A stretch of 64,000 nt of DNA from assembly GCA_945929965.1 (NCBI GenBank), contig CAMEOT010000008.1, positions 28,850-92,849 on the forward strand, in the 5' to 3' direction. A program made the position numbers and the translations under genes. Below the pieces are notes generated by a model. It was not told where the DNA came from, did no database searches, and was given only the letters and a program-made list of their open reading frames with translations. The DNA comes from an uncultured Lachnospiraceae bacterium (GTDB lineage: Bacteria > Bacillota > Clostridia > Lachnospirales > Lachnospiraceae). Below, in pieces: positions 14,633 to 22,152 of the stretch (position 1 is its first letter; each line of letters begins with the position of its first letter).

Positions 14633-15658
14633 ATGATGGACAAAAAAGAGGAACTGAAGAACAATATCATGCTGAAAATGCGCTATCATCTGGACAGCCA
14701 GGAGCTGGATCTGCTTGGAGTGGTGCTGACGGATGAGCTGACCAAGGTAGAGGTGGATACGCCGGAGACAGAGCTTGCTACGGTGGATAACACTAATGAG
14801 TATATTATGGATCTCTTTATGCTAAAAAAGGCGCCAAAACTGTCAGACATGACTGTGAGACAATATACAGATGCGGTGCGGAGGCTTACAGATTACTGTC
14901 AAAAACCGCTTACAAGGATCACCAGTATGGATGTGGAGTGTTGGCTTAATAGCATTAAAAGCTGCAACAGCAACACATCCCTGAATAATCAGCGGCGGCA
15001 CCTCAGCGCATTTTTTACATGGCTACGCAAGAGCAAAATTGTAAGTGAGAATCCCGTGGAATCGATAGAGCCCTATCCGGAGCAGGAGAAGCCGGTGGAT
15101 CATATGGAAGCGCAGGAGTACGAGGAGCTTAAGAGCGGATGTACCTGCAAACGTGACCGCGCCATGATGGAGCTGCTACGGAGCACGGCAATCCGCGTGG
15201 GTGAGGCGGAACAGCTTAATGTAAATAATATTGACTGGCGAACCGGATCCGTGCTGGTGTACGGGCAGAAGACACGTACCTACCGGACAGTGTACCTTGA
15301 TGATATCGCACTAAAGTATCTGGGAGAGTACATCCAGGAGCGCAGGTGCAGCATTAACAGTCGGGATCCGCTATTTGTAGCGGAGCGTGCTGTGAAGGGA
15401 GAGCACAAGCGTCTGTCCAGATCTGGGATTCGTTCTGCAGTCAGAACAATCGCGCAGCGTGCGGAGGTTGAACGCCGGGTATATCCACATCTCTTCAGGA
15501 AGACCACGGCCACCAATATCTGTAAGCGTGGCGGTACTATATGGGATGCCGGACATTATCTGGGACACAAGGACCGGAGCACGGCTGGGCAGCATTATGT
15601 TGCAGAGGATCAGGAGTGCATGAGATCTATTTTTAGGTTGAGAGTGGCTACCATGTAA
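14633..15658 (+). CDS. Tyrosine recombinase / integrase (first of two)
   Basis: 341 residues from ATG 14633, after GGAGGGTTACGG. A core-binding SAM-like domain (about residues 55-150, MTVRQYTDAVRRLTDYCQK) precedes the catalytic domain. Catalytic residues visible are Arg in STAIRVGEAEQL (about 187), HLFRKTT (HxxR, about 285), and GHKDRSTAGQHYV with the nucleophile Tyr. It is of XerC/D-like size. It sits 0.4 kb before a second recombinase that is adjacent to the boundary, so it may serve a separate role such as resolution or inversion, or be a relic of another insertion. Confidence 0.8.
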   Translation: MMDKKEELKNNIMLKMRYHLDSQELDLLGVVLTDELTKVEVDTPETELATVDNTNEYIMDLFMLKKAPKLSDMTVRQYTDAVRRLTDYCQKPLTRITSMDVECWLNSIKSCNSNTSLNNQRRHLSAFFTWLRKSKIVSENPVESIEPYPEQEKPVDHMEAQEYEELKSGCTCKRDRAMMELLRSTAIRVGEAEQLNVNNIDWRTGSVLVYGQKTRTYRTVYLDDIALKYLGEYIQERRCSINSRDPLFVAERAVKGEHKRLSRSGIRSAVRTIAQRAEVERRVYPHLFRKTTATNICKRGGTIWDAGHYLGHKDRSTAGQHYVAEDQECMRSIFRLRVATM

Positions 15659-15662
15659 AAAA

Positions 15663-15691
15663 TTGAATAGTGACGGCGAAAATGATATAAT
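15663..15691 (+). promoter_or_regulatory. Sigma-A-type promoter of the gene at 15724
   Basis: TTGAAT (15663-15668), 17-base spacer, TATAAT (15686-15691), 33 bases before the ATG. Confidence 0.65.
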
Positions 15692-15723
15692 TCCTTTATT
15701 ATAATATAAAAGGGGGAATAGAA

Positions 15724-15915
15724 ATGTCCGAACCAAAATGTAATGATAAGGGAGTTATTGTCAGAAAGTGGGAAACAGGAGATTCCGAATGCAATGCTTA
15801 TAGTCAAGAGTATGAATGTGGCGCTGTATATCATAACAACTTTATGGATGTAGTTGGAAACAGAGATCACGATTGCTTTTGGGATTGTAGCAAATGCAAA
15901 AAGGGAAGAAAGTGA
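15724..15915 (+). CDS. Small Cys-rich protein, 63 aa
   Basis: AAAGGGGGAATAGAA precedes the ATG and a strong promoter lies upstream, so it is expressed on its own. Seven Cys residues (EPKCND, SECNAY, YECGA, DCFWDCSKC) suggest metal binding. It lies between the two recombinases, a position often held by an excisionase, but its composition is not that of a typical Xis protein. Function unknown. Confidence 0.55.
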   Translation: MSEPKCNDKGVIVRKWETGDSECNAYSQEYECGAVYHNNFMDVVGNRDHDCFWDCSKCKKGRK

Positions 15916-16026
15916 ATTTATGAATCCACAGGCCGGCCGTCAATTTTTGATGACTGGCTTTTTACATACTTAGGATGATTATATTGGAAAGGAGAAAGGG
16001 CGGCGCAGCCTATGGAAGGTATCTCC

Positions 16027-17232
16027 ATGACAGATACCGAATTATTGAAATATGCTGTCGAAAATGGTATCATTGACACAGCACTTTTGCAGGAAAAAAT
16101 AGAGATGCAAAAGAGAGAGGAATTTTTAAAGAAACATTCATACAATATTTGGCAGGGAAAGGATGGAAAGTGGAGAACATATCTGCCGGATGAAGAAAAA
16201 GGAAGAAAGTTAATCAAGCGAACAAGGAAAGAATCAGTAGAAGATGAAATAGTGTCCTTTTGGAAACAGAAAGAGGAAAATCCTAAAATAAAGGAAGTTT
16301 TTGAAGAAAATAACAATAGAAAACTTTCATTAGGCAAAATATGTGAAGCTACATATTTGAGAGATAAGCAATATTTTAATAGACATTATAAAGAATTTGG
16401 TGAACGAAGAATCAAATCTGTTTCTGAGGATGAATGGGAAGATTTTCTGGAAGAACAAATATCAGAAAAGCAATTAAAAGCTAAAGCATTTTCGGGTTTG
16501 AAAGGTATTACCAGAAGTATGTTGAAAAGAGCAAAAAAGAGAAAACTTATTGATTTTAATATTTCTGATTTGTTTGACAATCTGGATGTATCTGATAAGG
16601 ACTTCTATAAAGAAATAAAGGAAGATTTTCAAGAAGTTTTTGATGAAAATGAAACCGATATAATGATTAAGTACCTCATAGGTCATCTTGACATTTCAAA
16701 TGTGGCTATTTTGCTTATGTTTTTAACCGGAGCTAGAATAGGAGAGGTAGTTACTCTAAAGCATAGCGATTTTAATGAGAATACATTTAATGTCAGAAGA
16801 ACTGAAACACGATTTTTAGGAAAAGAAAACAAATATGTTGTTGAGGTAAAGGAGTATCCTAAAACCAAAGCCGGAATAAGGACAGTTATTGTTCCAAAAG
16901 ATTATGAGTGGTTATGTGATAAGATAAAACTAATTAATCCATTTTCAGAGTATATATTTATGAAAAATGGAGAGAGAATGAGTGCTCAAGCAATTCGTAT
17001 GCGACTTAAAAGATTATGTGTGAAATTAGATATATATAATAAATCGCCGCATAAAATCCGAAAAACATATGGAACAATTCTTTTGGATAGTAACATTGAT
17101 GAGCGACTTATTATAGGGCAAATGGGGCACACATCCATTGGAACGACAGAGGAACATTATCACAGGAACAGAAGGACGATTGAAAAAAAGAGTGCAATAT
17201 TGAGTGATATTCCAGATTTAAGAGCAAGATAG
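16027..17232 (+). CDS. int: Integrase of the element (tyrosine recombinase adjacent to att site)
   Basis: 401 residues from ATG 16027, with GGAAGG 7 bases upstream; ATG 16012 is an alternative with a poorly spaced site. An arm-binding-like N-terminus (YNIWQGKDGKWRTYLPD) precedes the core domain. The catalytic domain shows TGARIGEVVTL (Arg about 236), HKIRKTYG (HxxR about 341) and GHTSIGTTEEHYH with the Tyr nucleophile. The stop lies 92 bases before a tRNA 3'-end copy at 17324, and GTAATCAA repeats lie between them, the classic int-attP order. Its A+T-rich, AAA/GAA-heavy codon use differs from the chromosome genes to the right. Confidence 0.85.
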   Translation: MTDTELLKYAVENGIIDTALLQEKIEMQKREEFLKKHSYNIWQGKDGKWRTYLPDEEKGRKLIKRTRKESVEDEIVSFWKQKEENPKIKEVFEENNNRKLSLGKICEATYLRDKQYFNRHYKEFGERRIKSVSEDEWEDFLEEQISEKQLKAKAFSGLKGITRSMLKRAKKRKLIDFNISDLFDNLDVSDKDFYKEIKEDFQEVFDENETDIMIKYLIGHLDISNVAILLMFLTGARIGEVVTLKHSDFNENTFNVRRTETRFLGKENKYVVEVKEYPKTKAGIRTVIVPKDYEWLCDKIKLINPFSEYIFMKNGERMSAQAIRMRLKRLCVKLDIYNKSPHKIRKTYGTILLDSNIDERLIIGQMGHTSIGTTEEHYHRNRRTIEKKSAILSDIPDLRAR

Positions 17233-17255
17233 ATATGATTACTTTTTTGGTGAAA

Positions 17256-17273
17256 GTAATCAAAGGTAATCAA
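17256..17273 (+). other. Direct repeat, candidate integrase arm-type sites
   Basis: GTAATCAA occurs at 17256-17263 and 17266-17273, exactly 10 bp apart, with an inverted GATTAC at 17237-17242. Position between int and the tRNA-end copy fits arm-type binding sites. Confidence 0.4.
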
Positions 17274-17323
17274 GGATGAATGCTAAAACATTGCGTAAAT
17301 ACGGTAAAAACGAAGAAATGTTA

Positions 17324-17347
17324 ATGGGTTCGATTCCCGTTATCTGC
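17324..17347 (+). other. attR candidate: displaced 3' end of a tRNA gene
   Basis: ATGGG-TTCGATT-CCCGT is a complete T-arm (5-bp stem, one T-G pair, 7-base loop with TTCGA). It is followed by TATCTGC, which would be the 3' strand of an acceptor stem. No D-arm or anticodon arm lies upstream. This is what remains at the far side when an element integrates into the 3' end of a tRNA gene. The tRNA identity cannot be read from this part. Confidence 0.7.
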
Positions 17348-17361
17348 TTTTATATTTATAG

Positions 17362-17409
17362 AAAATGCGCAAAAACCTGTAGAAATGGGTCTTTGCGCAT
17401 TTTGATTTT
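17362..17409. terminator. Intrinsic terminator, probably bidirectional
   Basis: AAAATGCGCAAA (17362-17373) pairs perfectly with TTTGCGCATTTT (17392-17403) around an 18-base loop. A T-rich tail follows on the plus strand and A-rich sequence precedes it, so it may also end hicAB transcription from the other side. Confidence 0.65.
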
Positions 17410-17460
17410 TTGTATTTTGACGTAATAGTTTGCAAAATGCAACATGGAATGCAACATGTT

Positions 17461-17856
17461 TTATTGGTTCAATTTTTGAAGAAGAGCATCCTGCAATACC
17501 TGTGAAAAATTAACATTCCTATCTGTAGCAGCTTCATTCAGCCATTCCGGAATGGAAAGAGTTTTTTTGACTGCTTTGGAGTTATGTTTTTTCTGGTAGG
17601 ATATGAGGTCAAAGGGAACAACCACACAGAAGGTATCAGGATCTAAAGTAACAGCGTAAGGTTCTGTGACCGGAGGAAGGGCTTCTCTGTTCTCTATACG
17701 GGAGACTACGGCAAGACCAAGTGCATCCCATGCCATTTCGTAGGCATCCTGCATATTTTCCCCCTGTGTCATACATTCGGGGAAATCCGGGAAGGTGATC
17801 CAAAAGCCTCCTTCTTCTGCTTTATGAAAAAGTGCCGGATAAAAAAGTTTTTTCAT
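17461..17856 (-). CDS. hicB: HicB-type antitoxin
   Basis: 131 residues. The N-terminal half is the partial RNase-H-like HicB fold (FYPALFHKAEEGGFWITFPD, then CMTQGENMQDAYEMAWDAL). The C-terminal KKTLSIPEWLNEAATDRNVN is a ribbon-helix-helix DNA-binding segment, so the protein should both neutralise HicA and repress the operon. It follows hicA by 24 bases, with a weak site in AACAAGGAGAACC. Palindromes in the hicA promoter are its likely operators. Confidence 0.85.
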   Translation of the reverse strand: MKKLFYPALFHKAEEGGFWITFPDFPECMTQGENMQDAYEMAWDALGLAVVSRIENREALPPVTEPYAVTLDPDTFCVVVPFDLISYQKKHNSKAVKKTLSIPEWLNEAATDRNVNFSQVLQDALLQKLNQ

Positions 17857-17880
17857 TTTGGTTCTCCTTGTTAATATTTG

Positions 17881-18069
17881 TTATTTTAAGTCAGCTTGTT
17901 TCAGAATTGCCTGTTCCAGACCTTTTTTTATGTCTTTGCAATGGTAAGGAACAATAACGGTTTTATGAGTATCGGTGTTCTTCAGCTTTACATGGGAGCC
18001 GTTCTGGCTGATAATAGCAAAACCGTTTTTTAATAGGAGTTTGATCATCTCCTGTGAGGTCATAGGCAT
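17881..18069 (-). CDS. hicA: HicA-type mRNA interferase toxin
   Basis: 62 residues of the double-stranded-RNA-binding fold. The segment SQNGSHVKLKN carries the G-S-H with the catalytic His typical of HicA, followed by the strand TVIVPYHCKDIKKG. Length is standard for HicA. It is the first gene of a minus-strand operon with hicB, starting after AAAGGAGATACAAAAG. The toxin cleaves mRNA when free of HicB. The pair lies just outside the phage-like element boundary, so it is either chromosomal or a remnant of another insertion. Confidence 0.85.
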   Translation of the reverse strand: MPMTSQEMIKLLLKNGFAIISQNGSHVKLKNTDTHKTVIVPYHCKDIKKGLEQAILKQADLK

Positions 18070-18099
18070 CTTTTGTATCTCCTTTCCTACCTCAAATTC

Positions 18100-18150
18100 A
18101 TTTTAGCACGTAATATTACGTATGTCAATAAATAATACGTAATATTACAT
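18100..18150 (-). promoter_or_regulatory. hicAB promoter with two palindromic operators
   Basis: On the minus strand TTGACA (18128-18123), 17-base spacer, TAAAAT (18105-18100). The spacer contains the perfect palindrome ACGTAATATTACGT (18108-18121). A second copy with one mismatch, ACGTAATATTACAT (18137-18150), lies just upstream of the -35, 29 bp away. Both are suited to autoregulation by HicB. Confidence 0.75.
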
Positions 18151-18366
18151 ACAAAAAGAACGAGGTAATAGTAGTGTGTTGGGGTAAAATAAAACTATAC
18201 TTTGAAAAGACAGAATATTTCAGAATAGCACCAGCCGCCGAGTGCTCTACGGGATATTCAATAAGGTGAACCTAGACACTGGCGATACGGGCGAACCGCA
18301 CTCCTCCCGGAACTGATGCCAAAGTTATTATATAACGATACGCTCAAGGACACAATGAGAAAATTG
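18151..18366. other. Intergenic region, nothing recognised
   Basis: Between the hicA operators and the marR promoter. The stretch 18225-18315 is more G+C-rich than its surroundings and could be a gene remnant, but no frame gives a recognisable product. Confidence 0.3.
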
Positions 18367-18417
18367 TTGACAATAATCCGATTTCGGATTATATGCCATT
18401 TAGTCCGAAATCGGATA
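18367..18417 (+). promoter_or_regulatory. marR-MATE promoter with internal operator
   Basis: TTGACA (18367-18372) and TATATG (18390-18395) with 17-base spacing. The spacer holds AATCCGATTTCGGATT (18375-18390), a perfect inverted repeat. A second related site, TCCGAAATCGGATA (18404-18417), covers the start of the transcript. Repressor binding would block polymerase directly; the MarR gene just downstream is the likely repressor. Confidence 0.75.
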
Positions 18418-18435
18418 AAAAGGAGGAAAGCTTCT

Positions 18436-18906
18436 ATGGAAGAGAACAGAGGAAAATCTTTTGCACAGATCACATTGTACAATAAGCTGATCAAGGAGAT
18501 GGACGATCTGTACCGGGTCTATGCTAAAAACTGTAATCTCTCGGAGACGGCTTTCTGGATTCTGTATTGTATCCGGGGGCGGGAAGAGGCGTTCACCCAG
18601 CGGGAGATCTGCGAATATTGGTTCTACACGCCCCAGACGGTGAACTCTGCACTGAAAAATATGATGGAGGAAGGTCTGCTTACCTTGCGGGCGGAGGAAG
18701 GCAACCGCAAAAATAAGAGGATATATCTCACAGAGAAGGGGAAAGAGACTGCGGAGAGGATCGTGGTTCCGCTGATGGATGCGGAGCGTCGGGCACTGGC
18801 GGCTTTGGGAGAGCAGGAGGAAGTGTTCCTGCAGACCATGAAAAAGCATACGGAATTATTCAAGGAAGAAATAACGAAACTGACAGAGGGAGCGGAGCCC
18901 ATGTAG
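18436..18906 (+). CDS. MarR-family transcriptional regulator
   Basis: 156 residues from ATG 18436 after AAAAGGAGGAAAGC; the longer frame from 18316 would run through the operator. The winged helix is visible as SETAFWILYCIRGREEAFTQ, REICEYWFYTPQTVNSAL and the wing LRAEEGNRKNKRIYLTEKG. MarR proteins are dimeric repressors released by small molecules. Position upstream of a MATE exporter, with palindromes in the shared promoter, supports control of itself and the exporter in response to a toxic compound. Confidence 0.85.
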   Translation: MEENRGKSFAQITLYNKLIKEMDDLYRVYAKNCNLSETAFWILYCIRGREEAFTQREICEYWFYTPQTVNSALKNMMEEGLLTLRAEEGNRKNKRIYLTEKGKETAERIVVPLMDAERRALAALGEQEEVFLQTMKKHTELFKEEITKLTEGAEPM

Positions 18907-19015
18907 TCGCATGACCTCTGATGAATATATAAATTTATGTCTGCACAATATACGAAAGCATATGGCACAAAAGAGCCGGAAAACTTGCAGGCTATGGAAA
19001 AACATGAGGATTATT

Positions 19016-20347
19016 ATGAAAATACAGTTATCTGATCATTTTAGTTATAAACGGCTGCTGCGTTTTGTGGCACCGTCCATTTTAATGTTGTTATGTACTT
19101 CGGTGTACAGTATCGTCGATGGCTTTTTTGTATCCAACTATGTGGGAAAGACGCCTTTCGCCGCCCTGAATCTGGTGATGCCGGTGCTGATGGGTGTGGG
19201 AACTCTTGGATTCATGGCAGGTACCGGAGGAAGCGCCGTGGTCTCCATGACGTTGGGAGAAGGGAGAAAGGAACTGGCTAACGAATATTTTTCGCTGATC
19301 GTATATGTGACACTGGCGGTGTCAATCGTGGTGGGATGCATCTGTTTTGCACTGGCACCGCAGATCGCACTGTCGCTGGGGGCTGACGGGGAACTGGAAG
19401 CGGACTGCGTGCGCTATTCCAGAATCTTGTTTTTGTTCTCCCCGTCATTTGTTATGCAGTATTTGTTCCAGAGCTTTTTTATCGCAGCGGAGAAGCCGAC
19501 TTTGAGTTTAAAGGTAAATGTGATCGCAGGACTGACCAATGCGGTGTTAGACTATGTGTTGATCGTGGCATTTCCTTTGGGACTGGTGGGAGCAGCACTG
19601 GCTACCGCAGCGGGACAGCTCGTCGGCGGAATCATCCCTGCAATCTATTTTTCCAGAGAGAACGGCAGCTTACTGCAGCTGGGGAAGGCGAAGTGGCATG
19701 GAAAAGTCATCTGGCAGACTGTGACCAACGGATCTTCTGAGCTGGTGACAAATATCTCTACCTCTATCGTTAGCATCCTCTATAACTTCCAGTTGATGGA
19801 AGCAGCAGGCGAGAATGGTGTGGCGGCTTACGGCATCATAATGTACGTGGATATCATTTTTATGACCTTGTATCTGGGATATTCCCTGGGATCTGCTCCT
19901 ATCGTCAGCTTCCATTACGGTGCGGGCAATCATGCGGAACTGAAAAATCTTTGCCGGAAAAGTCAGGTCATTATCTCAGCTTGCGGTGTGATTCTGCTGA
20001 CCGCTTCTCAGATCCTGACCGGACCGTTAGTAAAAATCTTTGCAAACTACGATCAGGAGTTATTGGAAATGACCAACTGGGGATTTCGGATCTATGCCAT
20101 TGCTTTCATGGTCCGCGGTATGAACGTGTGGGGGTCCTCCTTCTTCACAGCCCTGAACAACGGAGACGTATCCGCAGCAATCTCTTTCCTGCGTACCTTC
20201 GTGTTCCAGATCGTCATCGTGCTGATCCTGCCGAAGCTGATCGGCATTACCGGTGTATGGCTGTCCATCGTACTGGCAGAGTTCCTGGCGCTGTTTGTGA
20301 CAATAGGATTCCTGATCGCCAAGAGAAAAAAATATCATTATGCGTAA
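19016..20347 (+). CDS. MATE-family multidrug/cation antiporter
   Basis: 443 residues from ATG 19016, with ATGAGGATTATT upstream; starts further upstream from 18911 are not preceded by a site. About 12 transmembrane segments are visible, with the conserved N-terminal MATE pattern VAPSILMLLCTSVYSIVDGF and FVSNYVGKTPFAALNL, and a second-half GYSLGSAPIVSFHYGAG. MATE proteins expel cationic drugs using Na+ or H+ gradients. The marR gene 109 bp upstream probably controls it. Substrate unknown. Confidence 0.85.
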   Translation: MKIQLSDHFSYKRLLRFVAPSILMLLCTSVYSIVDGFFVSNYVGKTPFAALNLVMPVLMGVGTLGFMAGTGGSAVVSMTLGEGRKELANEYFSLIVYVTLAVSIVVGCICFALAPQIALSLGADGELEADCVRYSRILFLFSPSFVMQYLFQSFFIAAEKPTLSLKVNVIAGLTNAVLDYVLIVAFPLGLVGAALATAAGQLVGGIIPAIYFSRENGSLLQLGKAKWHGKVIWQTVTNGSSELVTNISTSIVSILYNFQLMEAAGENGVAAYGIIMYVDIIFMTLYLGYSLGSAPIVSFHYGAGNHAELKNLCRKSQVIISACGVILLTASQILTGPLVKIFANYDQELLEMTNWGFRIYAIAFMVRGMNVWGSSFFTALNNGDVSAAISFLRTFVFQIVIVLILPKLIGITGVWLSIVLAEFLALFVTIGFLIAKRKKYHYA

Positions 20348-20434
20348 TTATTCAGAGCCATGCAAACTGCGTTCTGCGAATGCTTGCATTCAGGCGGATA
20401 AGCAATTTTATATGGCGAAGTAACCATATGAGCA

Positions 20435-20456
20435 GAGAACAGGCAGGCCTGTTCTC
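20435..20456 (+). other. Strong hairpin upstream of pepD
   Basis: GAGAACAGG-CAGG-CCTGTTCTC, a perfect 9-bp stem with a 4-base loop, 88 bases after the MATE stop. No T-tract follows, so it is not a standard terminator; it may be a degenerate terminator or mRNA 3' stabiliser. Confidence 0.45.
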
Positions 20457-20480
20457 CAAGGAAGCCTCCGGATTGTTTCC

Positions 20481-20509
20481 TTGACAGAAAAATGGCAAAT
20501 ACTTATACT
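20481..20509 (+). promoter_or_regulatory. Sigma-A-type promoter of pepD
   Basis: TTGACA (20481-20486), 17-base spacer, TATACT (20504-20509), close to consensus, 49 bases before the start codon. Confidence 0.75.
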
Positions 20510-20557
20510 GAAAGTGCACTTTGTTCTCTATAAAAGCGCAGAAATGAGGAAATGAAA

Positions 20558-22012
20558 ATGGGTGTTTTATCGAACTTAGAACCGAAGAAAGTATTTTACT
20601 ATTTTGAAGAGATCACGAAGATCCCTCACGGCTCCGGCAATGTGGAGCAGATCAGCAATTTCCTGGTGGACTTTGCAAAAGCACATAAGCTTTTCTATAT
20701 ACAGGATGCCATGAAAAATGTCATTATGGTCAAGGAGGCAACTCCCGGATACGAGAAGGAGCCTGTGGTGATCCTGCAGGGACATATGGACATGGTAGCG
20801 GTGCAGACACCGGATTGTACCATAGATATGAAGACGGAAGGGTTAAAGGTAGGGATCGACGGAGACAGCGTCTATGCGGAGGGCACAAGCCTCGGCGGCG
20901 ATGATGGTATCGCTGTGGCTTATGCATTGGCATTATTGGATTCCGAGGACATCAGGCATCCCCGTTTGGAGGTCATCATTACGGTGGATGAGGAAGTTGG
21001 TATGGACGGAGCCAGAGAGATTGACCTGTCCATGTTACAGGGACATCGCATGATCAATCTGGATTCCGAGGACGAAGGCATTTTCCTGACCAGCTGTGCC
21101 GGCGGTGCCAGAGTGAACTGCCGCTTTCCGATGAAAAAGCAGGAGCTTATTGGCGTGCGCTATGAGCTGGAAGTCTCTGGTCTCTTAGGGGGACATTCCG
21201 GCGGAGAGATCCATAAGGAAAGAGGCAATTCCAATTGTATCCTGGGAAGACTTCTGTGGAATCTGTCTGAGAAAATGCCCGTAGGACTGGTATCTGCGGA
21301 CGGAGGGCTGGCAGACAATGCCATTCCCAGACAGACGAAAGCGGTTGTCGTAGTAGAGGAAAAAGATACAGAAAGCTTAGCGCAGCAGGTAGCAGCTTTG
21401 GCAGCAGAACTGGGGGATGAGCTTGCTACCAAGGATCCGGACGTAAAGGTAACCGCGAAAAAGTTAGCAGACACTGCCGAGACAATCACCTGTGCTGCTC
21501 CGGAAGATACAAAACGTGTGGCAGCCTTTTTACAGGCAACGCCCAACGGTGTACAGGCGATGAGCGCAGATATGCCGGGGCTGGTACAGACCTCTCTGAA
21601 TCTGGGTATCCTGAAAGTGGATGCGGAGGCTTTACGAGCAGAGTATTCTGTCAGAAGCAGCGTGGAAAGTGAGAAGGATAACCTGATCGCAAAGCTTTCT
21701 GCACTCGTGGAACTGACCGGCGGCAGCTACGAAGTCACCGGAGATTATCCCGGCTGGAAGTACCGCGTTCATTCTCCACTGCGGGAAAAAATGGTGAAGC
21801 TGTATGCGGAAATGTACGGCACTGAGCCCAGGGTGGAGGCTATCCATGCAGGATTGGAGTGCGGACTGTTAGGCAGCAAAATCTCAGACCTTGACTGTGT
21901 ATCCATGGGACCGGATATGAAGGACATTCATACGACAGAGGAGACCTTAAGCATTTCTTCCACGAAGAGAGTGTGGGAGTATCTGGTAAGGGTTCTGGAG
22001 ACGAAGGACTGA
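20558..22012 (+). CDS. pepD: Aminoacyl-histidine dipeptidase (M20-type, PepD)
   Basis: 484 residues from ATG 20558, preceded by ATGAGGAAATGAAA; ATG 20552 is too close to the site. Metal-binding motifs are QGHMDMVA (His near residue 78), LGGDDGIAVA (bridging Asp), TVDEEVGMDGA (catalytic Glu) and later NLDSEDEG. Length and order match PepD, the di-zinc enzyme hydrolysing Xaa-His dipeptides such as carnosine in the cytosol. It has its own promoter and is followed by the aldolase gene after 140 bp. Confidence 0.9.
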   Translation: MGVLSNLEPKKVFYYFEEITKIPHGSGNVEQISNFLVDFAKAHKLFYIQDAMKNVIMVKEATPGYEKEPVVILQGHMDMVAVQTPDCTIDMKTEGLKVGIDGDSVYAEGTSLGGDDGIAVAYALALLDSEDIRHPRLEVIITVDEEVGMDGAREIDLSMLQGHRMINLDSEDEGIFLTSCAGGARVNCRFPMKKQELIGVRYELEVSGLLGGHSGGEIHKERGNSNCILGRLLWNLSEKMPVGLVSADGGLADNAIPRQTKAVVVVEEKDTESLAQQVAALAAELGDELATKDPDVKVTAKKLADTAETITCAAPEDTKRVAAFLQATPNGVQAMSADMPGLVQTSLNLGILKVDAEALRAEYSVRSSVESEKDNLIAKLSALVELTGGSYEVTGDYPGWKYRVHSPLREKMVKLYAEMYGTEPRVEAIHAGLECGLLGSKISDLDCVSMGPDMKDIHTTEETLSISSTKRVWEYLVRVLETKD

Positions 22013-22152
22013 CTGAATTTGAGTAACAGAAAGTCCAGAGAATCAAATAAGATAGAAACAATCGAAAAATGTAAAGAGTTAGCAAATACAAAAAAAGCTA
22101 AAATACAAATAACGTTGGAGGAAATACACTGTCACGGCGGTGTCAATAAAAG

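Noticed and set aside
15918..16337. Minus-strand frame of 139 codons overlapping the start of the integrase
   Set aside because: Phe/Ser-rich translation expected from the complement of AAA/GAA-rich coding sequence; no ribosome site.
1..17347. Calling the left region a complete prophage
   Set aside because: No terminase, portal, capsid, tail or lysis genes are visible in the window, so only a phage-like or integrative element with phage-type early genes is supported.
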